From positions 806,001 through 870,000 of the forward strand of contig NZ_CP129683.1 in the NCBI RefSeq assembly GCF_041080835.1: a DNA stretch of 64,000 nt. Reading direction: 5' to 3'. The DNA is from Bifidobacterium sp. WK012_4_13 (lineage in GTDB: Bacteria; Actinomycetota; Actinomycetes; Actinomycetales; Bifidobacteriaceae). The notes below the pieces were generated by a model. The model made no database searches. It worked only from the letters and a program-made list of their open reading frames with translations, and was not told the DNA's origin. The position numbers and the translations under genes are program-made. This document shows positions 16,515-25,333 of the stretch, one piece after another; the stretch's first letter is position 1; each line of letters opens with the position of its first letter.

Positions 16515-18040
16515 CAGCGATTTCTGAGCAGGAATCTGCTGGGTCTTCGCTCGGTGTACCCTCCAGCTCGGGCGGTTCTTGCAAACGAGAGGGTGAGCAC
16601 ATCCTCTGCCCTGGTTATTCCGACATACATGAGACGTCGTTCTTCCTCCAGGCTTTCCTCCTCGCCGGAACAGAAGGGAATGAGTCCCTCGGAGCAGCCG
16701 ATGATGAAGACGTGGGCGAATTCGAGACCTTTGGCCGCATGGATGGTTGAGACCGTCACCAGCTTCGATGCGTTCTCAAGCACCTTCGATTGGTCATGTC
16801 TTTCGGCGCCGGTCACATCCGGAACATGCACCTGCGAGCTCTGCCATCCTGAATCCGTACGGACCTGATAGCGGATGTGCCGCTCGGCCAGCGCCGCGCA
16901 GACTGCGCGCTGCTGGGCATTCACACGCGTCAGAATCGCTATCGAAGCTGTGTCGTGTCCATTGCGCATCATTCGCATGATGCGCTGCGCGATTGCCTGG
17001 ACTTCACTTGAATCATCAGGAAACACGACGGTGTTCACCCGTTTGCCACCATTCCTCGGTGACCGAAGCGTGAGATACATCTCATTTTCTGGACTGCCGG
17101 AAAGCACCATATTGGCATAGTTCACAATCTGAGGAGTGGACCGGTAATCGGTATTCAGCTGAACATCCGCGGACAACGGTCCGAATTCCTCTGCGAAATG
17201 ACGAAGATAGTAGCTGCTCGCTCCGGCAAAGGAATAGATCGTCTGCGCGGCATCGCCAACCACGCATATGGATCTGCCTTCACCCATCCACAGCTGCAGC
17301 AGACGATGCTGCAGTGGCGAAACGTCCTGATATTCGTCGACGGTCACGTGTCGGGCATGGGAGCGGATATGTTCCGCTATCTCCGGCTGACGTTCGATGA
17401 TGTTGCAGCCGATGAGCAGAATGTCATTGAAATCCATCTGATTGCGACTCGATTTCTCATGCTCGAAGGCAACCGTGACCGCCGCCATGGCCTCAGGGTC
17501 GAGATTCGCAGGAGGGATGCGGTGCAATGCGGCGCAGACACGAACATAGTCATCGGGAGCGATCAACGATACCTTCATCCAGCTTATCTCTGAGAGAATG
17601 TCCCTCATCTGCATCGGATCCATGTCCATCGTCGCGTCCGCACGCTTCAGCGCCGTGGACAGCACGGCCCTTGCATCGTCGATGATCTGCGGGAAAGGAG
17701 CATCGCTCAGCTCATACCAAGCCGATCGGACCTGCGACAATGCCGCGGAGTGAAAAGTCGCAGCCTGAACGGCTTCATCGACTCCCAGCCGAAGCAGCCG
17801 GGCCTTCATCTCGTCCGCAGCCTTGACCGAGAAGGTCACGGCCAGGGTCTCTGCAGGGTTCCAGGCACCGATCGAACAGGCATATGCGATGCGATGCGTT
17901 ATGGTCCGCGTTTTTCCCGCACCTGCACCTGCAATGATCCTCACAGGGCCGTCAATCGTCGAAGCAGCCTTGAACTGGTCGTCGTCAAGCGACTCGAGAA
18001 TCTCGTTGTCGCGAGGATTATCTGTGTGCAATGTCGTCAC
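16514..18040 (-). CDS. UvrD/Rep-type superfamily 1 DNA helicase
   Basis: A 508-residue SF1A helicase. Motif I is 'AGAGAGKT', motif II 'VDEYQDVSPLQ', motif III 'GDAAQTIYSFAGA', motif IV 'NTDYRSTPQI', motif V 'VSTIHAAKGLEF' and motif VI 'VGITRAED'. It is shorter than full UvrD/PcrA (about 700-800 residues), resembling actinobacterial UvrD2-type proteins without the C-terminal HRDC or zinc parts. Its role should be DNA unwinding in repair. I start at the GTG at 18040, after GGAAG. It is divergent from the pseudokinase gene with about 62 bp between starts. Confidence 0.9.
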   Translation of the reverse strand: MTTLHTDNPRDNEILESLDDDQFKAASTIDGPVRIIAGAGAGKTRTITHRIAYACSIGAWNPAETLAVTFSVKAADEMKARLLRLGVDEAVQAATFHSAALSQVRSAWYELSDAPFPQIIDDARAVLSTALKRADATMDMDPMQMRDILSEISWMKVSLIAPDDYVRVCAALHRIPPANLDPEAMAAVTVAFEHEKSSRNQMDFNDILLIGCNIIERQPEIAEHIRSHARHVTVDEYQDVSPLQHRLLQLWMGEGRSICVVGDAAQTIYSFAGASSYYLRHFAEEFGPLSADVQLNTDYRSTPQIVNYANMVLSGSPENEMYLTLRSPRNGGKRVNTVVFPDDSSEVQAIAQRIMRMMRNGHDTASIAILTRVNAQQRAVCAALAERHIRYQVRTDSGWQSSQVHVPDVTGAERHDQSKVLENASKLVTVSTIHAAKGLEFAHVFIIGCSEGLIPFCSGEEESLEEERRLMYVGITRAEDVLTLSFARTARAGGYTERRPSRFLLRNR

Positions 18041-18102
18041 ACTTCCATTGTCTTCAGCATGGCAGACTTCATCTGGTGGCGTGTGTGTATTACTGTGGAA
18101 AC

Positions 18103-19689
18103 GTGACCATTGAAAGCAACCTAATGCTGGCAGCATTGGCATCGGCGACCATGCCGAGCATCGCCGTGTCTGGAATAAGCGCATGCGAGCGACTTTCCAG
18201 CCAGGATGTCTCGGCGGGAATCCGCAGTGCCATCATACGTGACACCTCGGGCAGACTCTATGACGTTATCGCCGCAAGCAGGCCTCAGGGCAAGAAAATA
18301 CTGGCATCTCGGGTGAATGCCGCCATGGCGCTGACGCGGGCGAGAGAAACGGCAGGGCTTGGCTTCTCGATTGAACGCATTCTTTCGCATGCGGCCGGGG
18401 ACGACAAGGACGCCGCGACAGGCATGACGGCGGTGGTCATGACATCGCACTGCGACGGCAACCCACGTAGGCTGGGCGAGCTCACGATCGATGAATGCAT
18501 GGCCATGGGCACAGCCATAGGTGCGATTCATAGAATGCGCACGAACTTTCTCAGGGATGAATCGTATCCCTGCTACAGCACCGAACAGATTCAAAGGCAG
18601 CTGACAGGCTGGATCCGCACTCTTGCAAAGGCAGGCCACGTTCCACGCGAGATAACCTCCAGCTGGGCGCAGATCGTCAAGACAGAGGGACTGTGGTCTT
18701 TCAACACGTGCACCGTACACGGCGGCTTCAACGATGGCGATGTGATTTTCAACGGGTCGAATCTCACAGGAATCCATAACTGGCAGAATATGCAGATGAA
18801 CGATCCCGCCCGGGACTTGGCTTGGATATTTGCCAAACTCGACGAGCAGCATAGAAACGCGCTGCTCTCCTCCTATGGACGCATGATGGGTTCAAGGCTG
18901 GACTCGCTCATCATGCTCCGAGCCAATCTGTGGCTTCAGATGGAAAAGGTCAGCGACCTGATCAAGGCTCTCGACAGTGCCGACAACGATGCCATCGTCA
19001 CCTTCCGAGCGGAGGTCGAGCGGCTTGCCCACCAACTGGCGATGAAAAGCGTGGAATCACAGAGAATCCCGGCACATCGCGATCCAAACGCCGCTGCGCC
19101 CTCAACCATAACCGTCGGCTCCCTGCTTGCCTCGGAAGACGGCGCAGGCCATGAGGCCCGGCACGCTTCCCGCAACGCGGTATCCGACAATTCCGGCGCT
19201 CCTCGTCGCAATGATACGAACGATGGCGAATCGGCCTCGCACAACGCCCTCGATGCGGATGATGGCCTGAACCCATCTGAGAGACCTGGGGATATGGGTG
19301 GGCCGAAAGAATTGGCAGCTAATGACCATACGGTTGAGCATGCGTACCGCCCGGTGCCCAGTGAGCCGACCGAGGCTTCCGCCTCTTCGGTCAAATTCCC
19401 GGTTTCAGAGCAATTCCCGCCGGACGGGAAAGCTCACGAATCCGCATTTGACGAAGAGTCCGCTGGATCCGACGGGACTCAGTCCAATGACACAGGATCC
19501 AGTCGGACAGGATTCAATGGGACGGGATCCGATGGTAGAGGGCATGCAGCGGATTCACATCCGACCGTAATCGTTCACGCCGCCGAGAGCACGGCTTCGC
19601 GGCGTGAAAGCCAGGAGACTATCATCATCCCAATTCAGGAGCTGCACGATGCTGTTGGCGAACATCGTGAGGCGAAAGACAACAGCTGA
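18103..19689 (+). CDS. APH-fold pseudokinase with disordered C-terminal tail
   Basis: A 528-residue protein whose first 330 residues resemble macrolide/aminoglycoside phosphotransferases. The hallmark residues are lost. The catalytic HGD motif reads 'VHGGFNDGDVIF', so the catalytic Asp is Gly and the metal-binding Asn is Asp. The 'IDW' metal site reads 'GIHNWQN'. The following 'NDPARDLAWIF' is kept. About 190 residues of Ser/Gly/Asp-rich low-complexity sequence follow, ending in a conserved-looking 'ETIIIPIQEL' segment. A scaffold or sensor role is more likely than catalysis. The start is GTG 18103 with GTGGAAA close upstream, and ATG 18124 is an alternative. It is divergent from the helicase and 90 bp ahead of the DUF3107 gene. 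Confidence 0.75.
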   Translation: MTIESNLMLAALASATMPSIAVSGISACERLSSQDVSAGIRSAIIRDTSGRLYDVIAASRPQGKKILASRVNAAMALTRARETAGLGFSIERILSHAAGDDKDAATGMTAVVMTSHCDGNPRRLGELTIDECMAMGTAIGAIHRMRTNFLRDESYPCYSTEQIQRQLTGWIRTLAKAGHVPREITSSWAQIVKTEGLWSFNTCTVHGGFNDGDVIFNGSNLTGIHNWQNMQMNDPARDLAWIFAKLDEQHRNALLSSYGRMMGSRLDSLIMLRANLWLQMEKVSDLIKALDSADNDAIVTFRAEVERLAHQLAMKSVESQRIPAHRDPNAAAPSTITVGSLLASEDGAGHEARHASRNAVSDNSGAPRRNDTNDGESASHNALDADDGLNPSERPGDMGGPKELAANDHTVEHAYRPVPSEPTEASASSVKFPVSEQFPPDGKAHESAFDEESAGSDGTQSNDTGSSRTGFNGTGSDGRGHAADSHPTVIVHAAESTASRRESQETIIIPIQELHDAVGEHREAKDNS

Positions 19690-19779
19690 CAATAGAATGC
19701 CTGAGAGACGGATTTGTGCGAGAAAAGATCGCATGAACAACCACAGGCCTCGAACGGCACATATGATTCGGAGGAATCC

Positions 19780-20004
19780 ATGGATATCGAAATCGGCATC
19801 AGAAACGTCGCCAGAGCGCTCAACTTCACCGTCGATGCGTCCGCTGACGACATCTCGAAGGCAATTGACGTTGCCGTCGCCGACAAAAAACCGATCGATC
19901 TGACAGATAATCGCGGCCGTCGCATCGTCATTCCAACCGATGCGCTTGGCTATGCCGTCATTGGTTCAGACATAGCCCATCCAGTCGGATTTGGAGCTCT
20001 CTGA
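19780..20004 (+). CDS. DUF3107 family small protein
   Basis: A 74-residue actinobacterial DUF3107 protein, recognised from 'MDIEIGIRNVARALNFTV' and the C-terminal 'LTDNRGRRIVIPTDALGYAVIG'. The family is ATP-synthase-epsilon-sized but functionally uncharacterised. A strong GGAGGA site lies six bases before the ATG at 19780, so an in-frame start at 19714 is unlikely. It follows the pseudokinase gene in the same direction and may be co-transcribed. Confidence 0.85.
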   Translation: MDIEIGIRNVARALNFTVDASADDISKAIDVAVADKKPIDLTDNRGRRIVIPTDALGYAVIGSDIAHPVGFGAL

Positions 20005-20177
20005 TCCATTCACGTCGGGAGCGAGGAAAAGACTGAACTCCCCCACGCCGTCAGAGCCATGGACTTACATCCCGTTTCCTCGGGGTGCGATTCGCGGGAC
20101 TTCCTCAGACAGACCATGCTGAGCAGTCAGCTGTGCGGATTGCCCCCACTGCAAGAAGCACAGGATCGACATGTCTG

Positions 20178-21059
20178 TCAAGGCAGCAGCGGGATGCATC
20201 CCCGATTGACGATTTCAGATGCGACGATGCCTGACGCGGCATTCTCACCCAGCCGATTCGGCTTCCCCTTGCCATGCCAATCGGAACCACCGGTCATGAT
20301 GAGCCCATGTTTGACGGCAATCTGCGAAAGTCTCTCCCTCTGTTCCGACGAATTATCGCGATGCCAGATCTCAAGTCCATCGAGCCCCTCGGATATGAGC
20401 GTCTCGATCTGCTCATCTGACAGCAGCTCCGGATTGCGTGCGACAGCGCCCGCATGGGCAATGACCACCACACCCCCGGCAGCATGAACGCAGCGAATCA
20501 CCTCGTGGGTCGACGGCGAGGGAGTCGGGATGTAATAAGGGCTGTCAGACGAGCATATCCCAGCAAACGCCTGGGATCTGTTGCCGTAGACACCCGCATG
20601 GACCAGTGCGTCGGCAATGTGGGGCCGACCCACCGTCGTCCTGTCTCCCTCCCCCACCTGGGCAAGCACCGCTTCCCAGCTGATGGGATAATCCTGCGCC
20701 ATTGACTCGACCATGCTTCGTGTCCGCTTCAGACGAGCCTGTCTGGTCGTCGCGAACATATCGATCACTGTCTCATTGTTCGGATCATATAGATATGCAA
20801 GCATGTGGACCGAAGTCCGTCGATCATATGCGGTTATCTCGCTACCTCGGATCACCGGGAATCGATAACGCCGGGAGGCCTGAGCCACTTCATCCCAACC
20901 TGCATAGGTATCGTGATCCGTTATAGCGACTCCTTGGAGTCCACTCTCCTTCGCCTGTCTTACCAATTCCGTCGGAGTATGTGTCCCGTCGGAGAATTGC
21001 GTATGGCAGTGCAGATCCCATCGGGCATCCGCGGAGAATGATTCGTTTCCTTCGCTCAT
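20178..21059 (-). CDS. PHP-domain metal-dependent phosphoesterase
   Basis: A protein of about 293 residues with a complete PHP active site: 'DLHCHTQFSDGTHTP', 'AITDHDTYAGWDE', 'GSEITAYDRRTSVHML', 'VVIAHAGAV' and 'GGSDWHGKGKPN'. It resembles the YciV/RNase AM group and actinobacterial nucleoside-3',5'-bisphosphate phosphatases, which remove phosphate or trim RNA 5' ends using divalent metals. The exact substrate cannot be told. No strong ribosome-binding site separates the possible starts at 21077, 21068 and 21059. It is divergent from the VKOR gene. Confidence 0.85.
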   Translation of the reverse strand: MSEGNESFSADARWDLHCHTQFSDGTHTPTELVRQAKESGLQGVAITDHDTYAGWDEVAQASRRYRFPVIRGSEITAYDRRTSVHMLAYLYDPNNETVIDMFATTRQARLKRTRSMVESMAQDYPISWEAVLAQVGEGDRTTVGRPHIADALVHAGVYGNRSQAFAGICSSDSPYYIPTPSPSTHEVIRCVHAAGGVVVIAHAGAVARNPELLSDEQIETLISEGLDGLEIWHRDNSSEQRERLSQIAVKHGLIMTGGSDWHGKGKPNRLGENAASGIVASEIVNRGCIPLLP

Positions 21060-21143
21060 ACGTATCATCGTAGGCATAGAATCATGATATTGCTGTCGAG
21101 ACAGTCGTCCCGTGTCTCGAAAATCATAGGTAAAGGATTGTGA

Positions 21144-21896
21144 ATGGCCACGAATTCAAATGATGACGCTCAGAATGCGGGCAATCGCCGCAACGCGCCC
21201 ACGAACGGCGCCAGCGCCGCGGAACTGTCGAATTCCAATGATCCGATAGTGTCGGCAGACAGCCCATTCGACAGACTTGCAGGCTGGAGGCATGGCTCCA
21301 CATGGACATATCTGGTCATGCTCATCGCATCAGTCGCAGCACTTGTCGTCTCATTCATACTTTCCGGAGAGACTCTTGAACTTGCAAGGCATCCCAATGC
21401 CAAGCTCAGCTGCGACGTCAATGCCGTCGTCTCATGCTCGACGGTGGCGCAATCCTGGCAGGCAGAAATCGTTCACTTCGGGACGCTGAGCTTTCCCAAC
21501 GCATTCTTCGGCATTGCCGCAGAATCGGTATTCATAACGCTGGCTGTCCTGGGATTGGCCCACGCACGGGTCCCCCGCTGGTTTTCGATTGCCACATGGT
21601 GGGGAGGATTGGCCGCTTTTCTCTACGCATACTGGCTCTTCTCACAATCCATGTTCGTCATCGATGCCCTGTGCCCATGGTGCCTGTGCCTGATGTTCGC
21701 CACGACAATTCAGTTCATGGCTCTGAGCCATGCAACGGTAAGCGTGCAGCATATCCCCGATCCGCAACGCTTTCAAGGTCTGGCACAGGGGCTGGTCAAC
21801 TACTATCGCCTGCACTTCGACCTCATGGTGGATGTGCTGTGGATAGTCGCAATGGTCGCGCTCATATTCATCGACAAAGGCGCCGCAATCTTCTGA
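21144..21896 (+). CDS. Vitamin K epoxide reductase (VKOR) family membrane protein
   Basis: A 250-residue polytopic membrane protein of the bacterial VKOR family, which re-oxidises a DsbA-like thioredoxin-fold partner using quinone. The loop cysteine pair is in 'LSCDVNAVVSCSTV', and the active-site CxxC is 'DALCPWCLCLM' near residue 180. Four to five hydrophobic helices fit the fold. The first 50 residues are polar. The ATG at 21144 has AAAGGA upstream. Disulphide formation outside the cell is the expected role. No thioredoxin-fold partner is next to it. Confidence 0.9.
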   Translation: MATNSNDDAQNAGNRRNAPTNGASAAELSNSNDPIVSADSPFDRLAGWRHGSTWTYLVMLIASVAALVVSFILSGETLELARHPNAKLSCDVNAVVSCSTVAQSWQAEIVHFGTLSFPNAFFGIAAESVFITLAVLGLAHARVPRWFSIATWWGGLAAFLYAYWLFSQSMFVIDALCPWCLCLMFATTIQFMALSHATVSVQHIPDPQRFQGLAQGLVNYYRLHFDLMVDVLWIVAMVALIFIDKGAAIF

Positions 21897-22002
21897 ACAG
21901 GCTTCGCGCACCGAGCTCATGCAGAGGTGCAAATACCGAGGCGCAAGCCTGCATGTCAGGCTTGCGAAAGATGCCTCGACCCATGAACCTTCCTTGACAA
22001 CG

Positions 22003-22956
22003 TCAAATCTGCAAAGCTCCGTCACCAAGCTCGATTCTAGCTACGATTCGAGCCGCCCCGGTAAGCAGGACCCTGTCCGTCTCGACATCGACCCGAAGCT
22101 TGCCTCCCGGCACTCCAAGCGTCCAATGATTGATACCGGTGAGGCTGCGCAGCACCGCAGCGCTCGCACACAAGCCTGTGCCGCAAGACAGCGTTTCGCC
22201 GACACCGCGCTCGTTCACACGCATGTTTGCCATGCCATGGTCCGAGGCCTCATCGATCATAACCACATCAAGGAACTCGACATTCTGTCCATCTTCCAGA
22301 ATCGGTTCCACCATGGGGGTCTTGGTCAAATCCAAGTCGGCGACATCGCCAAGTGACGAAAGCTTCGCCTGTTCGAGCAGTGCGGGGCTTGATGTGCGAT
22401 TCTGCGTCACCACAACGATGTGTGGATTGCCCAGGTCGGCGAACGTACCTCTTCCAAGCCCCTCGGTGCCAGGCAACGTGACGGCGTACCGGTCATGCAC
22501 GCCGACCTTCCAAGGTCCCATGTCAACCTGGAACAGACTCTTTCCGAGAATCGGATCGTCCGCAACCTCACGTATCGACTTCACTCCCGCGCGAGTTCCA
22601 AGAATGAAGTCCTGCGATGCGACCGCCGTCGATTCCAAGGAGACCATCTGCGCGAACAAAGCCGAAACGCGCGTGCCGTTGCCACACATCTGTGCAAGGG
22701 AACCGTCAGCGTTTCGATAGTCCATAAACCATTTCACCCCGTTGCGTTGCATGGTGCGAACCATCTCGGGACTCAGATCGGTAACGTCTTGGGGGTGCGC
22801 AAGCCTGATCAGCCCATCTCCCCCGATGCCGAAATGACGGTCAGTGACACGCCGGACTTCCTTCGCTGTGGGCTCATACCTACCATCCGGATCGGCATAG
22901 ATAACGAAATCATTGCCTGTGCCGTGGCCTTTGTAGACTATGTCGGGAACGCTCAT
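22003..22956 (-). CDS. dapF: Diaminopimelate epimerase
   Basis: A 317-residue DapF, which converts LL- to meso-diaminopimelate in lysine and cell-wall synthesis. Both catalytic cysteines are in place: 'GSLAQMCGNGTRV' and 'ETLSCGTGLCASA'. The N-terminal 'YKGHGTGNDFVIY' and 'FGIGGDGLI' blocks are standard. It starts at ATG 22956 and is divergent from the patatin gene, with 75 bp between that includes an IR of TAGACT/AGTCTA. Confidence 0.95.
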   Translation of the reverse strand: MSVPDIVYKGHGTGNDFVIYADPDGRYEPTAKEVRRVTDRHFGIGGDGLIRLAHPQDVTDLSPEMVRTMQRNGVKWFMDYRNADGSLAQMCGNGTRVSALFAQMVSLESTAVASQDFILGTRAGVKSIREVADDPILGKSLFQVDMGPWKVGVHDRYAVTLPGTEGLGRGTFADLGNPHIVVVTQNRTSSPALLEQAKLSSLGDVADLDLTKTPMVEPILEDGQNVEFLDVVMIDEASDHGMANMRVNERGVGETLSCGTGLCASAAVLRSLTGINHWTLGVPGGKLRVDVETDRVLLTGAARIVARIELGDGALQI

Positions 22957-23031
22957 GTATGTAGACTAGAGCGACGCGAAGACCGCCGTGGTCGCTACCC
23001 TGTGTAGTCTAAAGGGAAAAAGGAGTTAGAG

Positions 23032-23877
23032 ATGACCGGTACTGCAATCATTGACGTTGGTGGAGGATTCAGATCTATTTTTGGCGCTGGCATCCTTGAT
23101 TTCTGCGATGAACGCGGCATCTCGTTCGATCATTGCTATGGCGTTTCCGCTGGAAGCGCCAATCTGGCTTCGTTCCTTTCGAAACAACCAGGGCGCACGC
23201 ATCGCTTCTACACGCAATATGCCTTCCGCCGGGAATATGCCAGCGCGACGAACTTTCTGAAAGACAGAAACTTCGTCAACCTCGACTATGTGTATAGCAC
23301 ACTGTCGAATCATGATGGCGAGGATCCAATGGACTTTGAGGCACTGAAGAACAATCCCAGCGCGCTGACGGTCGTCGCATGCAACGCCGAGACCGGCGAG
23401 GCGGTCTATTTCGACAAGTCTGAGATTACGCAGGACCATTACGACATATTCAAGACATCGTCCGCAGTGCCAGTTGCCTGCGAGCCCTACGCATACATGG
23501 ACGTTCCATACTTCGATGGCGGCATCGCCGACCCAGTCCCAGTCCAGAAGGCAATTGACGACGGCAACGACCGAATAGTGCTCGTTCTCACCCGCCAGAA
23601 GGATGTGCTGCGCGAGCAGCACAAGGACATCATGCCTGCCAGAATTCTACGCAGGACATATCCGAATGCGGCAGAGCGTCTGTTGAACCGCTACCAGACA
23701 TATAACGATGAAGTCGCTCTGGCCAAGAATTATGCCGAGGATGGCTCCGTGCTCATTCTCGCACCTGATGACCTGTGCGGTCTGGATACGCTGAGCAAAC
23801 GGTATGAAGGCCTCGAACGTATGTATCGCAAGGGATACGCCGCCGCCGCGGCAATCCCATCGTTCCTCAAAGACTAA
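23032..23877 (+). CDS. Patatin-like phospholipase
   Basis: A 281-residue cytosolic patatin-fold acyl hydrolase. The oxyanion loop is 'DVGGGFRSIFGAGIL', the nucleophile elbow is 'GVSAGS' (GxSxG) and the catalytic Asp is in 'PYFDGGIADPVP'. The organisation matches the short YjjU-type patatins. The ATG at 23032 follows AAGGAG. The lipid substrate is unknown. It ends about 85 bp before foldback element A. Confidence 0.9.
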   Translation: MTGTAIIDVGGGFRSIFGAGILDFCDERGISFDHCYGVSAGSANLASFLSKQPGRTHRFYTQYAFRREYASATNFLKDRNFVNLDYVYSTLSNHDGEDPMDFEALKNNPSALTVVACNAETGEAVYFDKSEITQDHYDIFKTSSAVPVACEPYAYMDVPYFDGGIADPVPVQKAIDDGNDRIVLVLTRQKDVLREQHKDIMPARILRRTYPNAAERLLNRYQTYNDEVALAKNYAEDGSVLILAPDDLCGLDTLSKRYEGLERMYRKGYAAAAAIPSFLKD

Positions 23878-23960
23878 GGGCGACAAACACTAAGCGCGGC
23901 AAAGCCTTCAGCCCCGCCGAGGATTCCGGTTCCTTCACTGATTCGTGTGGCCCTTTTCGA

Positions 23961-24082
23961 CGAGCGTTTAAGTTTTTGGCACTTGTCAAAGTATTCCGGG
24001 CTGAATTCCTTGAAATCGAGACCCTAGAAAGCCAATTATTCGGCTTTTATACTTTGACAAGTGCCAAAAACTTGAACGCTCG
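23961..24082. repeat. Foldback element A (33-bp inverted repeats)
   Basis: Arms at 23961-23993 and 24050-24082 are inverted repeats with 32 of 33 positions matching, around a 56-nt centre. The arm begins CGAG, contains AAGTTTTTGG and ends CAAAGTA. Two more elements of the same length and plan lie at 34481-34601 and 55139-55260. This copy is between the convergent patatin and SPFH genes, so it could act as a bidirectional terminator there. A transcript would form a very stable hairpin. Confidence 0.85.
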
Positions 24083-24174
24083 TGAATAAGAGTGAGTTTC
24101 AACCCTTCATGTGCACGTCGACATGACAGAATTATGCGATTCTGACCGGCGATCGAAGAATCTCAGCCCCAACG

Positions 24175-25068
24175 TCACTTCTGAGTGGTCAGAGTCGCCT
24201 GGGTGACCTGGTTGAACAGCTCGTTATAACCGCCAGGAGTCGATGCCGGGAGCACCACCGTCTTGGCATTAGGCGATTCCGAAAGCGAACGAACGACATC
24301 GAGATACTGATTGAACAGCACCACATTGTTCACATCGGCGATGTTCATGCCAACACCCTGCAGACTCTTGATCTGGTCCACAATGCCGTTCGCAATCTCG
24401 CGACGATAGTTGGCCTGTCCCTCGCCTTGCAAACGAGTGCGTTCAGCCTCTGCGGCAGCCTGTGTCTCTATCTGAATCTGCTGAGCCTGCGCACGTTCGC
24501 GGGTGGCTTCCTTCTCACGCTGGGCCGCGTTGATGGAGTCCATCGCGTTCTTGACCTGCTGAGATGGATCGATTGCCGTGACCAAGGTCTTGATTACTGA
24601 GAATCCGAACTTGGACATTTCCTGGCCGACGGTTTTCTGCACATCCGAAGCCACGTCATCCTTGCGAGCGAAGGCATCGTCAAGCTTCAGACCTGGGATT
24701 GCGCTTCGCAGTGCGTCTTCGATGTATGATCTGAGCTGCCCGGCAGGATCCCTCAGCTCGTAGTATGCAGTCGCGACGTTCTCTGGATTGACTCGGAACT
24801 GCGTGGACACGACCACGGTGACGAACACGTTGTCAAGCGTCTTGGTCTCGAGCTTGACGCTGAGCTGATTCACCCGCATGTTGGTCTTCATCGAAATGCG
24901 ATCCACGATCGGAATCTTCACATGCAATCCGGCGTAGGTCACCTTCTTGAACTTTCCCAGGCGCTCGACGATGTAGGCCTGCTGCTGCGGAACGACATAT
25001 AGCGAACCGTACAGCAGCACGAGAATGAGCACTATAAGAATAATCGTAGATATAAGGCTTCCAGTCAT
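24175..25068 (-). CDS. SPFH/Band 7 (stomatin, QmcA-like) membrane protein
   Basis: A 297-residue SPFH protein. It has one N-terminal membrane helix (about residues 4-26), then the Band 7 domain starting 'VVPQQQAYIVERLGKFKKVTYAGLHVKIP'. A long Ala/Gln/Glu-rich coiled coil follows ('AAQREKEATRERAQAQQIQ' region). Such proteins form large oligomers that organise membrane domains and regulate proteases. GGAG lies five bases before the ATG. No NfeD-type partner gene is adjacent. Confidence 0.92.
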   Translation of the reverse strand: MTGSLISTIILIVLILVLLYGSLYVVPQQQAYIVERLGKFKKVTYAGLHVKIPIVDRISMKTNMRVNQLSVKLETKTLDNVFVTVVVSTQFRVNPENVATAYYELRDPAGQLRSYIEDALRSAIPGLKLDDAFARKDDVASDVQKTVGQEMSKFGFSVIKTLVTAIDPSQQVKNAMDSINAAQREKEATRERAQAQQIQIETQAAAEAERTRLQGEGQANYRREIANGIVDQIKSLQGVGMNIADVNNVVLFNQYLDVVRSLSESPNAKTVVLPASTPGGYNELFNQVTQATLTTQK

Positions 25069-25333
25069 AGCTTCTCCAAAATAATCGTTGATGCCGATGC
25101 CGATAAGATGACGGGCATCAGCCTTCTCCCAGCTACGAGCATATCAGCTCAGCCTCATAGAGGCAGAGCGGCTCGCTCGCGACTTGATAGGACTCGCTGC
25201 GACTAGCTACGGCTGGCTGCGACATTGACCGCTGCCTCGTGCTAATGGCTAAATTCACGGCTCCATGTTGCACCGGCCGCGACACATAGCTAAAAATGGA
25301 TAGCAGTGATTATCTCTATGAAAGGACTCGCAC

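Noticed and set aside
20005..20177. Possible RNase P or other structured RNA on the minus strand (GAGGAAGTCC-like motif)
   Set aside because: Only a short motif matches; the flanking helices and length of RNase P RNA are absent.
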